Shown: positions 25,380 to 39,562, counted from the first letter of the stretch. The stretch: 64,000 nucleotides of DNA from Bin87 sp965208015 (GCA_965208015.1 OZ242309.1:1577940-1641939), one strand, 5' to 3'. Program-made: numbers and translations. The notes: generated by a model not told the origin, from the sequence alone.

Positions 25380-26122
25380 TGCTCTTCGGTTGGGAGCTCG
25401 CTGTCATCCTGGCGGCGTTGCTGCTGGGATCCTTCGTCTTCAGCGCCGTCGGTTTCGGCATGGCGTTGGCCATGGCCCCGATCCTCCTGCTGATACTGGC
25501 CCCGCGCCAGGTAGTGGTGCTGTCCAACGCGATGATCGTCGTGGCGACGGTGTTGATTCTGTTCCAGACGTGGCGGGCGTTTCGCTGGCGGCAGTCGTGG
25601 CTGTTCATCGTATCCGGCCTGCCGCCGGTGCCCCTGGGGGTGCTGCTGCTGAGCGTCGCCGCGCCCACCGCGCTCCGACTATCCATCGTGAGCCTGATCC
25701 TGGTGATCGCCTTGCTTACCCTGTTCAACGTGCAGATTCCCGCCGCCCGCACCCGGTGGGCCGCCATCGGCTTCGGCTTCACCACCACGCTGCTGACCAC
25801 TACCCTGAGCATCGGCGGGCCGGTAGCCGGCATCTACGCCATTGAGCAGGACTGGCCCCGGGAGACCATGCGCGCCACCCTGGCGGTGTATTTCCTGGCG
25901 GCCGGCGTGCTGGGATTGGCGCTGTACTACGTGGTCGGGCTGATCCCCCAGGACGTGGAAATGGAGATGGCGGTAGGCATCCCGGTAGTCGTGATCGGTT
26001 CGACACTGGGCGGGTGGCTGGCCCGCCGCATGAGCCTGCGCATCTTTCGCTACGCCGTGCTTTTCGTCATCATTGGCGGCAGCGCGTCGCTGCTGATTCG
26101 GGAAACGGTGAGATTGATCTAG
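25379..26122 (+). CDS. TauE/SafE-family membrane exporter
   Basis: 247 residues with seven to eight hydrophobic segments and the TauE repeats (LGSFVFSAVGFGMALAMAPILLL near the start; LLTTTLSIGGPVAGIYAIEQDW in the second half). The family moves small anions such as sulfite, sulfonates or sulfoacetate; the actual substrate is unknown. The start ATG overlaps the TGA of the upstream kinase-like gene by one base. A perfect G/C hairpin follows the stop. Confidence 0.88.
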   Translation: MLFGWELAVILAALLLGSFVFSAVGFGMALAMAPILLLILAPRQVVVLSNAMIVVATVLILFQTWRAFRWRQSWLFIVSGLPPVPLGVLLLSVAAPTALRLSIVSLILVIALLTLFNVQIPAARTRWAAIGFGFTTTLLTTTLSIGGPVAGIYAIEQDWPRETMRATLAVYFLAAGVLGLALYYVVGLIPQDVEMEMAVGIPVVVIGSTLGGWLARRMSLRIFRYAVLFVIIGGSASLLIRETVRLI

Positions 26123-26148
26123 GGGCGGGTATGCGACCCGCCCCTGCC
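26123..26148. terminator. G/C hairpin after TauE gene, no T run
   Basis: AGGGGCGGG / CCCGCCCCT with a 7-base loop directly after the stop codon. It lies between the convergent TauE and trxB genes, so it could end transcription from both sides, although no U tract is visible. Confidence 0.4.
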
Positions 26149-26180
26149 ATCTGCTTCCGCAGCTGATGTCATTCTGCCGC

Positions 26181-27101
26181 TTACGACGATAGATCGTGAA
26201 AAGCGGCCAGCGCGGCCGTGATCCCGTCCCCAACCGCGGCGCCCAGCTGCCTCGTGGATTCCGCCCGCGCGTCGCCGCACACGTAGACCCTGGGGATGTT
26301 GGTCCTCATGTGCAGGTCGCCGTGGATGTGGCCCAGTTCGTCCATATCCAGCTGCTCTTTGAAGGCCTCGGTGTTGGGATGGAAGCCGACGTAGACGAAA
26401 GCGGCGGCGGTGGGATAGTCATATACCTCTTCAGTCTTCAGGTTCTTGACCCGGGCCGCTTCCAGCACGTCGTTGCCGACAAACTCCTCGACCACGTGGC
26501 TCCACAGCCATTTGTATTTCGGATTGGAGAAGGCACGATCCTGCAGCACCTTGGTGGCGCGAAGCTCGTCCCGGCGGTGGATGATCGTCACTGAGTTGCA
26601 GATGCCGGTCAGGTAGTAGCTCTCGTCCATGGCGGAGTCGCCGCCGCCGACAACAACCACGTCCTGCCCCCGGAAGAAGTTCCCGTCGCAGACCGCGCAA
26701 TACGAAACGCCGCGTCCGCCGAACTCGTCCTCGCCGGGCACCCCCAGCTTGTTGTGCGAACCGCCGGTGGCGATTATCAGCGCCCGCGCCGTGAAGTCCC
26801 CCTCGGAAGTCCGCACGAGTTTCCGATCTTCGTACAGGTTTTCCACGCCCTCGACCTCGGCAAACTCCATCTTGGCTCCGAAGCGCTCGGCCTGGTTGTA
26901 CATCTCATCCGCCAGCGCCATCCCCTTCACGCCATCCCGGAAGCCGGGATAGTTCTCGATATCGTCGGTGATCAGCAACTGCCCGCCCGGCCCGATGCTT
27001 TCAATCATCAGCGTGCTGAGCATCGCGCGGGTCGAGTAGAGCCCGGCCGAAAGGCCGGCGGCCCCGGCGCCGAGGATCACAACGTCGTAGTCGTTGGACA
27101 T
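26181..27101 (-). CDS. trxB: Thioredoxin reductase
   Basis: 306 residues. NADPH-dependent flavoenzyme that reduces thioredoxin in the cytoplasm. The FAD-binding GAGAAGLSAGLYSTRA motif is at the start, the redox-active CAVCDG motif at C135/C138, and the NADPH-binding GGGDSAMDESYYL follows. Length and motif order are those of low-molecular-weight bacterial TrxB. It lies downstream of the epimerase gene on the same strand (16-base gap). Confidence 0.95.
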   Translation of the reverse strand: MSNDYDVVILGAGAAGLSAGLYSTRAMLSTLMIESIGPGGQLLITDDIENYPGFRDGVKGMALADEMYNQAERFGAKMEFAEVEGVENLYEDRKLVRTSEGDFTARALIIATGGSHNKLGVPGEDEFGGRGVSYCAVCDGNFFRGQDVVVVGGGDSAMDESYYLTGICNSVTIIHRRDELRATKVLQDRAFSNPKYKWLWSHVVEEFVGNDVLEAARVKNLKTEEVYDYPTAAAFVYVGFHPNTEAFKEQLDMDELGHIHGDLHMRTNIPRVYVCGDARAESTRQLGAAVGDGITAALAAFHDLSS

Positions 27102-27117
27102 CTGGGGAATACCTCCT

Positions 27118-28167
27118 TCACCTGTTGGATCCGTTGCCGGCTGCTTGCGCCGGGTTGGCGCGATGGCGTCGGCGCTCCGGCGTAGGGTTCACACGGTTGG
27201 CGCGATGCGATAATGAAATTCTGACGTACTCCACGGAACGCCGCATGCCCTCTCGCAACGGCACTTGCGGCCTCCATCCCAATTCTTCCGCCGCGCGCGT
27301 GGAGTCCAAAGCGATGCGGAGCACATCCCCGGTGCGTCGGGGTCGATAGTCCGGCTCCTCGTCGAATTCGGTTATTTCCTGGAGCATCTCGTAGATTCGC
27401 GCTACGCTCACTGGCTGCCCGGTGCCGATGTTGTAAGTCCTGCCATGTCCCCGGTTGATGGCCGCCAGGTTGGCCTGAACCACGTCCAGCACGTAGACGA
27501 AATCGCGTTCCTGGAGGCCGTCACCGAAGATCTGCGGCCGACGCCCGTTCAGCATCATCCCGGTGAAGATTGCAACGACGCCAGCCTCGCCATCGGGATT
27601 TTGCCCCGGCCCATAAACGTTGGCGAGCCGGAGGATCGTGTAATCCAAGCCGTAGGTCCTGCTGAAAAGCTCCAGATACTGCTCGCCGACGTACTTGGAC
27701 AGGGCATAAGGAGTCAGCGGGTTAACCGGCGTATCCTCGTCGCAGGGTATCGTCTCCGGGTCGCCGTAGATCGCGCCGCCGGTGGACGAAAATATGAACT
27801 TCTCCACCCCTTCCGCAGCCGCGGCTGCAATCAGCCGGATCGTGCCCATCACGTTGGCGTCGGCATCGGCCACCGGATCAATGGCCGACTGGCGGACGCT
27901 GCTCTGGGCCGCCAGGTGAAACACAATCTCCGGTCGTTCCCGCTGGATGATTTGATTCAGCCGCACGTCGTTCAGGTCGGCGTGGTAAAAAGTCGTCCCG
28001 TGGCTTACGTTGCGCAACTGGCCGCTGCTGAGGTTGTCCACCACCGCCACGTCATAGCCGCTATCCAGCAGCCCGTCCACCAAGTGCGAACCGATAAATC
28101 CGGCCCCGCCGGTAACTAGCGCTTTGGTCCGTCGTGTCAACTTGTTGCGTCCGTTGCGTTCGATCAT
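27118..28167 (-). CDS. NAD-dependent sugar epimerase (GalE-like)
   Basis: 349 residues from the ATG at 28167 (MIERNGRNKLTRRT). An extended short-chain dehydrogenase: the NAD-binding TGGAGFIGSHLVDGLL is near the N-terminus, and the catalytic Ser/Tyr/Lys are in SSTGGAIYGD and PYALSKYVGEQY. It fits UDP-glucose 4-epimerase or a related NDP-sugar epimerase; substrate not certain. It probably feeds surface polysaccharide or glycolipid synthesis, in line with the Agl23/flippase cluster several genes away. Co-directional with trxB. Confidence 0.88.
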   Translation of the reverse strand: MIERNGRNKLTRRTKALVTGGAGFIGSHLVDGLLDSGYDVAVVDNLSSGQLRNVSHGTTFYHADLNDVRLNQIIQRERPEIVFHLAAQSSVRQSAIDPVADADANVMGTIRLIAAAAAEGVEKFIFSSTGGAIYGDPETIPCDEDTPVNPLTPYALSKYVGEQYLELFSRTYGLDYTILRLANVYGPGQNPDGEAGVVAIFTGMMLNGRRPQIFGDGLQERDFVYVLDVVQANLAAINRGHGRTYNIGTGQPVSVARIYEMLQEITEFDEEPDYRPRRTGDVLRIALDSTRAAEELGWRPQVPLREGMRRSVEYVRISLSHRANRVNPTPERRRHRANPAQAAGNGSNR

Positions 28168-28289
28168 CCTGATCGCAAATCCTCTGCTATCGTAATTCAA
28201 ACCGCAGTGACCGGCAACTGACACCGCCGTGTAGCCAGGGCCAATCTCGCCTTGACACCCTCCGCCGATCCAACCTATAATCAGAATAT

Positions 28290-29111
28290 ATGTTCGCCCT
28301 AGCCGACATCATCGCCCAGGAAACCCAGGATGGCCGGCTCATCGTCCGCTTCCTCATCTCCACCATGCACGGCGAACTCCCCGACTCCCAACCTTGCCAC
28401 CGTCTCGACGCCGCCCGGCTCCTCGTCAAACTCGGCTTCGAACCCGCCAAGGCTGTCATCGACCAATCTGCACCGCGGCGCTCCCCTCAACCCCATCCGC
28501 GCTCCCAGCCGCCGGCCGAATCAGAACCCGACAACTCGGCGCACCGCATCCGTTCTGCCTTCGCCGAAATCGTCCGCGAGGAAACCGACCACGGCCGCGC
28601 TGCCGTCCGCTTCCTCGTCGACGCCATGCAGGGCCAACTCCCCGACTTCAAACCCTGTCACCGCCTCTCCGCGGCGAAGGAACTCCTCCGCCTCGGCTTC
28701 AACCACGATCCCGAAGATCCGGGCCAGGACGCCGGGGAAGCAACCCCGGCCGAGCCCGAACCTGATCCCGCTGAGATCGAGGCCCGCCGCCGTCTTGCCG
28801 AGGACATCGAATTCAGCCGGCACGGCCCCGTGTACTACGCCAGCTATTCCTACCCCTGTCTTTGCGAAGACCGCCGCCACGACTGCAACGGCAATCCCCT
28901 CAGCGACCAGGAACTCGAAAAAGCCGCCCGAAAGTCCCCCGCCAAACCTCTCTTTATCCACGATCTTGCTGAAATGGACACCTTCACCGCCCGTTACGCC
29001 GATTACCTGGCGCGCCATAACGCCGAAAACCCTGATAACCCCATCGACTTCAATCTAATCCAACCCAACCTCATGCCCGATCATCTCCTTCACCGCGCCC
29101 GTGGCCCCTAG
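28290..29111 (+). CDS. Protein with two copies of a ~45-residue motif
   Basis: 273 residues. Two imperfect repeats of one motif are plain: residues ~2-50 (IIAQETQDGR, ISTMHGELPD, QPCHRLDAARLLVKLGF) and ~91-137 (EIVREETDHGR, VDAMQGQLPD, KPCHRLSAAKELLRLGF). They are separated by a proline/serine-rich linker and followed by an acidic linker and a C-terminal part with the Cys-containing YPCLCEDRRHDCNGNPL and FIHDLAEMD. I do not recognise the family. The motif recalls helical DNA-binding or capping modules, but this is only a resemblance. It appears stand-alone, divergent from the epimerase. Confidence 0.6.
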   Translation: MFALADIIAQETQDGRLIVRFLISTMHGELPDSQPCHRLDAARLLVKLGFEPAKAVIDQSAPRRSPQPHPRSQPPAESEPDNSAHRIRSAFAEIVREETDHGRAAVRFLVDAMQGQLPDFKPCHRLSAAKELLRLGFNHDPEDPGQDAGEATPAEPEPDPAEIEARRRLAEDIEFSRHGPVYYASYSYPCLCEDRRHDCNGNPLSDQELEKAARKSPAKPLFIHDLAEMDTFTARYADYLARHNAENPDNPIDFNLIQPNLMPDHLLHRARGP

Positions 29112-29190
29112 CCGCGGTATGATCAACCCCTGGAACCCAGGTGCGCCGCCCCCGGTTGTGGTTTAATGCGCAGCCAAAGGGAGGTGCCTC

Positions 29191-29865
29191 ATGGCCAAGA
29201 AAAAGGGTTCCGCTCTGTTGATCGTCTTCACCGACGTCGACATTGAGAACGACGCCGAATTTAATGCCTGGTACAACGAAGAACACGTACCGGAACGCCT
29301 CAGCGCTCCCGGGTTCCTGGACGCCGCCCGCTACGAAGCCTTGCGCGGCGGGCCGCGATACCTGGCGGTCTACGAGTTAGAGTCCGTCGATGCCCTGCAA
29401 ACCGACGAATACCTGCGCATGAGCCAGAACCCGACGGAGTGGACCAGGCGCATGTCGCCCAACGTGGTCGGCCGAGGCACCGTGCGCCTCGCCTGCACTC
29501 AGATCTATCCCGAGGAAAGCGACCCGCACACCTTGGGCAGAGGCATGGCCCCCGCCTTGCAGATCGGACGCATGGACGTGCCGGCCGACATCGAAGCCAA
29601 GTACAACGAGTACTACGACACGGTGCGCACGCCGGCCAACTTGCAGATTCCCGGTTGCCTCCACGTCCGCCGGTACCACGCTGTGGAAGGCGCTCCCAAG
29701 TACCTGACGATGTACGAGTTCGAGCACGAAAAGGTGCCGGAAACCCTGGCCTGGGAGAACCAGCGCCGCCAGGACACCATGCACGAGTACATCGGCGGCT
29801 CCTACGGCCATGCCCCCGGCTCTCCGGGAGTGTACCGTCGCGTCCAGCCGCCCCGCGCCTTTTGA
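29191..29865 (+). CDS. Tandem dimeric alpha-beta barrel-like protein
   Basis: 224 residues with two similar halves of ferredoxin-like (EthD/DUF4286-type) fold. The first half has FTDVDIENDAEFNAWYNEEHVPERLSAPGFLDAARY and the second IEAKYNEYYDTVRTPANLQIPGCLHVRRY. Proteins of this shape often act as small catalysts or stability factors in aromatic or organic-compound breakdown. GGAGG lies seven bases before the start. The luciferase-like monooxygenase gene follows after 86 bases, suggesting a shared catabolic role. Confidence 0.75.
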   Translation: MAKKKGSALLIVFTDVDIENDAEFNAWYNEEHVPERLSAPGFLDAARYEALRGGPRYLAVYELESVDALQTDEYLRMSQNPTEWTRRMSPNVVGRGTVRLACTQIYPEESDPHTLGRGMAPALQIGRMDVPADIEAKYNEYYDTVRTPANLQIPGCLHVRRYHAVEGAPKYLTMYEFEHEKVPETLAWENQRRQDTMHEYIGGSYGHAPGSPGVYRRVQPPRAF

Positions 29866-29951
29866 CCCACAAAACGATTGCGCCGGCCTGCATGTTAGAA
29901 TGGCGCATCCAGCGACCTTGATTTTCCCATCGCCATTTGAGGAGGCAATTG

Positions 29952-31118
29952 ATGAGTGCACCCGCCCGCATGAAATTTGGCGTGTTTATGGCTCCGTTCC
30001 ACCGGGTCGGCGAGAATCCGACGCTGGCCCTAGAGCGTGACCTCGAGCTCCTCCAGTGGCTGGATCACCTGGGCTACGACGAAGCCTGGATCGGCGAGCA
30101 CCACAGCGCCGGGTGGGAGACCATCGCCTCGCCGGAAGTGTTCATGGCCACCGCCGCCGAGCGCACCCGCAACCTGCGCCTGGGCACCGGCGTGGTCAGC
30201 CTCCCCTATCACCATCCCTACATGGTCGCCAACCGCATGGTCCTCCTGGACCACCTCACCCGCGGGCGCGTGATGCTGGGCGTTGGGCCCGGCGCCCTGG
30301 CCTCCGACGCCTACATGTTCGGCATCGATCCGGCGCGGCAGCGCGAGATGATGGACGAGTCCCTGGGCGCGATCAAACGCCTGATGGACAGCGATGAGCC
30401 CTACACCTACGAAAGCGACTGGTTCGAGCTGCATGACGCCCATCTGCAATTGCGCCCGTACCAGCAGCCCTTCCCTCTGGTCGTTGCGTCGGTCCAGTCA
30501 CCGGCCGGCGTGACCACGGCGGGCAAGTACGGCGCCGGTGTCATCTCCCTCAGTGTCCCCCGCGACATGGTGCGTTCCACCAGCCTCAAAGACCAGTGGG
30601 CCATCGCGGAGGAAACCGCCGCCGAGCACGGCCAAACCGTCAAGCGCGAAGAATGGCGCCTGTCCGTGGGCGTCCACCTGGCCGAATCCAAAAAGCAGGC
30701 CCAGGAGGACATCCGCGAAGGCTCCGCTCGCGTCGTCACCGAATACTTCGGCAATACCCTCGGCCATGAGGTCCCGGACGTGCCCCGAGACCAGATCGTC
30801 GACTTCATGACCGACAACAAGCAGTGGATCGTCGGGACTCCAGACGACTGCATCCAGCGCATCAACGAGCTCCAGGAACTGTCTGGAGGTTTCGGCGGAC
30901 TGCTGGTCCGGGTGGAGGACTGGGCCCCCCGCGACAAGCTCCATCGTTCCTACGAGCTGCTGGCCCGGTACGTCATGCCCCAATTCCAGGGCAGCCTGTC
31001 CGGCATCCAGACTTCCCAGCAGTGGGCGTCGAACCTCCGCGAAACGCTCCAGGTCAACCGACGCGCCGGACTCGACCGCGCCACTCAGGCTTACGAGGAG
31101 AGCCGCCAGCGCAGTTGA
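29952..31118 (+). CDS. LLM-class flavin-dependent oxidoreductase
   Basis: 388 residues from the ATG at 29952, which has GAGGAGG upstream; the earlier in-frame ATG at 29937 does not. A TIM-barrel luciferase-like monooxygenase using reduced FMN or F420: WIGEHHSAGWE, RLGTGVVSLPYHHPYMVANRMVLLDHLTRGR and GVGPGALASDAYMFG are family hallmarks, and HEVPDVPRDQIVDF lies in the C-terminal part. It probably oxidises a C-H, C-S or C=O substrate during organic matter degradation. Such enzymes are numerous in SAR202-type Chloroflexota, which fits the suggested host. Confidence 0.92.
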   Translation: MSAPARMKFGVFMAPFHRVGENPTLALERDLELLQWLDHLGYDEAWIGEHHSAGWETIASPEVFMATAAERTRNLRLGTGVVSLPYHHPYMVANRMVLLDHLTRGRVMLGVGPGALASDAYMFGIDPARQREMMDESLGAIKRLMDSDEPYTYESDWFELHDAHLQLRPYQQPFPLVVASVQSPAGVTTAGKYGAGVISLSVPRDMVRSTSLKDQWAIAEETAAEHGQTVKREEWRLSVGVHLAESKKQAQEDIREGSARVVTEYFGNTLGHEVPDVPRDQIVDFMTDNKQWIVGTPDDCIQRINELQELSGGFGGLLVRVEDWAPRDKLHRSYELLARYVMPQFQGSLSGIQTSQQWASNLRETLQVNRRAGLDRATQAYEESRQRS

Positions 31119-31252
31119 TTGTGTGTCTGCGGCATTGCAAGACCGTGCGGGGGTGGCCAGTTGGGTCGCCCCTGCTGTTTTCGGACCGTGAACTCCCAAG
31201 GCCCCACTGCCGCCGCGCCAAGACGATTGCAAAGTGGTTGCCGACGGAAATC

Positions 31253-31361
31253 GTCTGAATCAGGATTTACCGGATTAGAGGATTTTCTGGATTAGGCGCT
31301 CTTTTCCAGAGGGCGGTTCCAATCCTGGCAATCCCGTAATCTTGAAAATCCTGATTCAGAC
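31253..31361. repeat. Intergenic inverted repeat with GGATT units
   Basis: The arms GTCTGAATCAGGATT (31253-31267) and AATCCTGATTCAGAC (31347-31361) are perfect complements. Between them the left side has repeated GGATT units and the right side repeated AATCC units, so a long imperfect hairpin can form. It lies in the 340-base gap between the flavin monooxygenase and pyk, which holds no gene. It could be a MITE-like intergenic repeat or a transcription boundary. Confidence 0.65.
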
Positions 31362-31458
31362 AATTGCCTGGCCGCCTCGCGTATCAATATGACGACCTAA
31401 TCCGACGCCGGGTTATAATGGGTCAAAGATAGAGGCCCATGGAGCAGAGGTAGATGTT

Positions 31459-32913
31459 ATGCGCAAGACCAAGATTATCGCCACCATAGGCCCAGCATCC
31501 CGGTCCCCGGAAATCCTGGACCGCCTCGTCGCCGCCGGTATGGACGTCGCCCGCCTCAATTTCTCCCACGGTACGCTGGAAGAACATGCTGAAGTCATCG
31601 CGAACGTGCGGGCAGCGTCCGAAAAACACAACCGGCCCGTGGCCGTCCTTCAGGACCTGGGTGGCAACAAGTTCCGACTGGGCAACATGGCCGAGCCGGC
31701 GCAGCTTAACTTTGGCGACGAAGTTTCCATCATCAACGAGCCGACCTCCGTTTCTCCGTTCCTCCTTCCTTTTCCGGAACCTGACATCCTGCGCAGTATG
31801 CGCCCCGGCAACCTGGTTTATATCTCCGACGGAACCGTATGTCTGGAAGTCCAGGAAGTAACCCCCGATCTGGAAGTAAAGACCCACGTCCGCAACGGGG
31901 GCAATCTCTCGTCGTACAAAGGTGTCAACCTCCCCGACGTGCCCATCGACATGCCGGTTATCACCGAAAGCGACAAGGTTGCACTGCAATTCGGAGTGGA
32001 TCAGGATGTGGATTGGGTCGCGCTTTCCTTCGTGCGCACGGGCGAAGACGTCCGGTATGCCCGGGCCTATCTCAACCAACTTGGAAGTCGCGCCCCGGTG
32101 ATGGCCAAGCTCGAACGGCGCGAGTGCATCGCCAACTTGGACGATATTCTGGACGCAGTTGACGGCATCATGGTGGCGCGCGGCGACCTCGGCGTGGAGA
32201 TGCCCATGGAGGAGGTACCCGTTATCCAGAAAGACATGGTGACCAGGGCCAACCGGGCCGGGCGCATCTCCTCAGTGGCTACCCAGATGCTGCGGTCAAT
32301 GGTCAACTCGCCCACTCCAACGCGGGCCGAGGTGTCCGACATCGCCAACGCCGTGCTGGACGGTTGCGACTCCATCCTGCTGTCCGACGAGATCGCGGTG
32401 GGCTCGTATCCGGTCGAGGCGGTGCGCATCGCCGACGCTGCGATTGTCCAGGCCGAGAAGATGTACCACTACTACTCGGAGTTCCCGCAGCGGGACCAGA
32501 CCCAGTCCGTGACGTGGGGCGCGACCCAGTTGGCAAAGTCGCTCAACGCCAAGCCCATCGTGATCACGAGCACCGGCCGCGCCGCCTACGAGATATCCCG
32601 CTTTCGGCCGGAGAACGACATCATCGTGTTCTCCCACGACGTGGCCGTGCAGCGCCGCGTGTGCATGGCTTGGGGACTCAACCCCAAGGGAGTCATCCCG
32701 GCGGAACCGGATGTTGCCAAGCTGGTCACGCTTTTGGTAGACGCGGCCATGGCCACGGGGATGGTTTCGGAGCGGGACGTGGTAACCCTCGTCCACGGGT
32801 TCATGACCGGCGTTACCGGCACGACCAATACCATCCAGGTCCTGAACATCCAGGAATACCTCGACCACATCGGCCGCAACGCAGTGTCTTCCGCAGCGCC
32901 CGACGCAGTCTGA
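31459..32913 (+). CDS. pyk: Pyruvate kinase
   Basis: 484 residues. Converts phosphoenolpyruvate and ADP to pyruvate and ATP at the end of glycolysis. The N-terminal TKIIATIGPASRSPEIL, the active-site region VMAKLERRECIANLDDILD, the MVARGDLGVEMP block and the ATQMLRSM segment are all conserved. Length is typical of bacterial enzymes. A GAGGTAG-like site precedes the start. The HEPN-like gene follows 20 bases later and may be co-transcribed. Confidence 0.96.
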   Translation: MRKTKIIATIGPASRSPEILDRLVAAGMDVARLNFSHGTLEEHAEVIANVRAASEKHNRPVAVLQDLGGNKFRLGNMAEPAQLNFGDEVSIINEPTSVSPFLLPFPEPDILRSMRPGNLVYISDGTVCLEVQEVTPDLEVKTHVRNGGNLSSYKGVNLPDVPIDMPVITESDKVALQFGVDQDVDWVALSFVRTGEDVRYARAYLNQLGSRAPVMAKLERRECIANLDDILDAVDGIMVARGDLGVEMPMEEVPVIQKDMVTRANRAGRISSVATQMLRSMVNSPTPTRAEVSDIANAVLDGCDSILLSDEIAVGSYPVEAVRIADAAIVQAEKMYHYYSEFPQRDQTQSVTWGATQLAKSLNAKPIVITSTGRAAYEISRFRPENDIIVFSHDVAVQRRVCMAWGLNPKGVIPAEPDVAKLVTLLVDAAMATGMVSERDVVTLVHGFMTGVTGTTNTIQVLNIQEYLDHIGRNAVSSAAPDAV

Positions 32914-32933
32914 CGCATCCAGGAGCCATCGGC

Positions 32934-33290
32934 ATGACTGAACAGGAGTACGCTGAATGCGCCCGCAAGTTCCTGGCCGATTCCGACCGGGAATTTGCCG
33001 CCGGCGAGCGGCAGCAGGCATCGGAGAAACTATACGGCGCGGCCAACGAGGCGCTGACAGCCATCGCTGTCCGGCGCGGCTGGAAACATCGCACCCACCG
33101 GGATATGAAAAACGTCAGCCAACGTTTGGCGGATGAATACGCCGAACCTCTCTTCTTTGGAGGTTTTGGGATTGCAGAGAAGTTCCACAAAAACTTCTTC
33201 CATGATGAGATGGAAGATTACGAAATCATGGCTGATCGCCCTTACGTCCACCAATTCGTTCATCGGGTTCTGGAATTGATCGAGCAATAA
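32934..33290 (+). CDS. PaREP1/HEPN-like small protein
   Basis: 118 residues from the ATG at 32934, preceded by AGGAGCC. A helical protein with ECARKFLADSDREFAAGERQQASEKLYGAANEALTAIAVRRGW and a later HKNFFHDEMEDYEI helix. The pattern parallels the tandem pair at 18430-19465 (xxLQATEKIWGALAQMLKAHGQQRGW and HRNFYDNExSPPEIE), so these are probably one family. No active HEPN RNase motif is clear. It follows pyk directly. Confidence 0.6.
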   Translation: MTEQEYAECARKFLADSDREFAAGERQQASEKLYGAANEALTAIAVRRGWKHRTHRDMKNVSQRLADEYAEPLFFGGFGIAEKFHKNFFHDEMEDYEIMADRPYVHQFVHRVLELIEQ

Positions 33291-33297
33291 TGCTAAA

Positions 33298-33319
33298 GGG
33301 CAGGTTCTCAAACCCGCCC
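33298..33319. terminator. Hairpin between convergent genes, no T run
   Basis: GGGCAGGTT / AACCCGCCC with loop CTCA and one mismatch, eight bases after the HEPN-like stop and about 30 bases before the end of gltD on the other strand. Probably a transcript boundary. Confidence 0.4.
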
Positions 33320-33348
33320 CTCAACATACATGGCGATAGCCGCCGGCT

Positions 33349-34792
33349 TTACTCGACGGCGGTTGAACGGGGCAGGTGGCTGGTTCCCGCCGACAGGTAC
33401 TGATCCACGCCACGCGCAACGTCCCGACCTTCAGCAATGGCCCACACGACCAGCGACTGCCCGCGAACCATGTCGCCGCCGGCGAACACGCCGGGGATCG
33501 AGGTCATCTTGTTTTCATCGACCTTGACGTTGCCCCTGCCGTCCAGATCTACCCCCAGTTGGTCCAGCATCCCCCCGTGTTCGGGATGGAGGAAACCCAT
33601 CGCCAGGAGCACTAGGTCTGCGTCCACGCTGAATTCGCTGTCCGGCACTTCCGCCATCTGAAAACGACCGTTCTCGCCCCGGGTCCAATCGACCCGGACG
33701 GCGTGCAGTTGGTTGACCTGGCCGTTCTCGCCGGAAAGAAACTTGGTGAGGATGTTGTAATCCCGCACACCGCCTTCTTCATGGGCGCCGGAGGTTCGGA
33801 GTATCATCGGCCAACGGGGCCATGGGTTGTCGTCCGGGCGATCCTCGGGAGGTTCCGGCAGCAGCTCAAACTGGTGGACGATCTCGGCGCCCTGCCGGTG
33901 CGCGGTGCCCAGGCAGTCGGCACCCGTGTCGCCGCCGCCCAGGATGATGACCCGCTTGCCCTCGGCAGAGATTTGGCCTTCTATGGTCTCCCCGGCCAAT
34001 ACCCGGTTTTGCTGGGGCAGATACTCCATGGCGAAGTGCACGCCATCCAATTCCCGCCCGGGAACGTCCAGATCCCTGGCCTGGGTGGAACCGCCGGTCA
34101 GGCACACCGCGTCGTATTCTTCCAGGAGCTGCTGAGCGGGATAGTTCCCACCGACGTTTATCCCAGTCCGGAACTCAATCCCCTCGGCTTCCATCAGCTT
34201 GACCCGGCGCTGCACCACGGACTTCTCCAGCTTGAAGTCAGGAATGCCCAGCATCAGCAGGCCGCCGATGTAGTCCGCCCGTTCCAGCACAGTAACCTTA
34301 TGGCCAGCTCGGTTCAACTGCTGGGCGGCGGCCAGTCCGGAAGGCCCGCTCCCCACCACGGCCACGGTTTTACCGGTGCGTACCTCAGGCGGCGCCGCTT
34401 TGATCCAGCCCTGCTCGTAGCCCCGGTCGCTGATCTCTTTTTCGATGTATTCGATGGTGACCGGATCGGCATTGATGCTGAGGACGCAGGATGCTTCGCA
34501 GGGAGCAGGACAGATCCTTCCCGTGAACTCCGGAAAGTTGTTAGTGCTGAGCAGGACTTCCAGCGCCCGTTCCCAGTTTCCCAGGTAAACCTGGTGGTTG
34601 AACTCCGGTATGACGTTTCCCAGCGGGCACCCCATGTGGCAGAAGGGCACCGCGCAGTCCATGCAGCGCCCGCCCTGCTCAGTGGCCTGCTGGTCGGACC
34701 AGCGGTGGTAATACTCGCGGTAATCGCCGACCCTTATTGACGGCGCACGCCGCTCCGGCGGGGTCCGCCCGAATTCCATGAATCCCGTGACT

Positions 34793-34800
<8 letters not shown>
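33349..34800 (-). CDS. gltD: Glutamate synthase small subunit (NADPH)
   Basis: 483 residues from the ATG at 34800; an upstream open frame to 35049 only overlaps gltB and is not used. The protein has an N-terminal cysteine-rich ferredoxin-like block (CMDCAVPFCHMGCPLG and CPAPCEASC) for two 4Fe-4S clusters and two dinucleotide-binding motifs (VAVVGSGPSGLAAAQQL; VIILGGGDTGADCLG). It passes electrons from NADPH to GltB for glutamate synthesis. The start overlaps the end of gltB by eight bases. Confidence 0.95.
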
Positions 34801-39340
<4,540 letters not shown>

Positions 39341-39562
39341 GGCTGCACCGTGCGGTCGCTGGGACAATGAAAAAGCCGCCAGCTATGCCGAAAGCCGCTC
39401 CCAATCGAACGGGCCGGGACGTCCGCGCCGCTGGCATAATGAGTTTGTGTAATATATCACAATTGACAGGGATTGCAAGGCAAACCACCGCCGGCCTATA
39501 CTCCCGCCACCGCCCAGCGAGCGGTTCCCAAAATTCGGAAAGCAACTTGTGAAAGCCGACAA

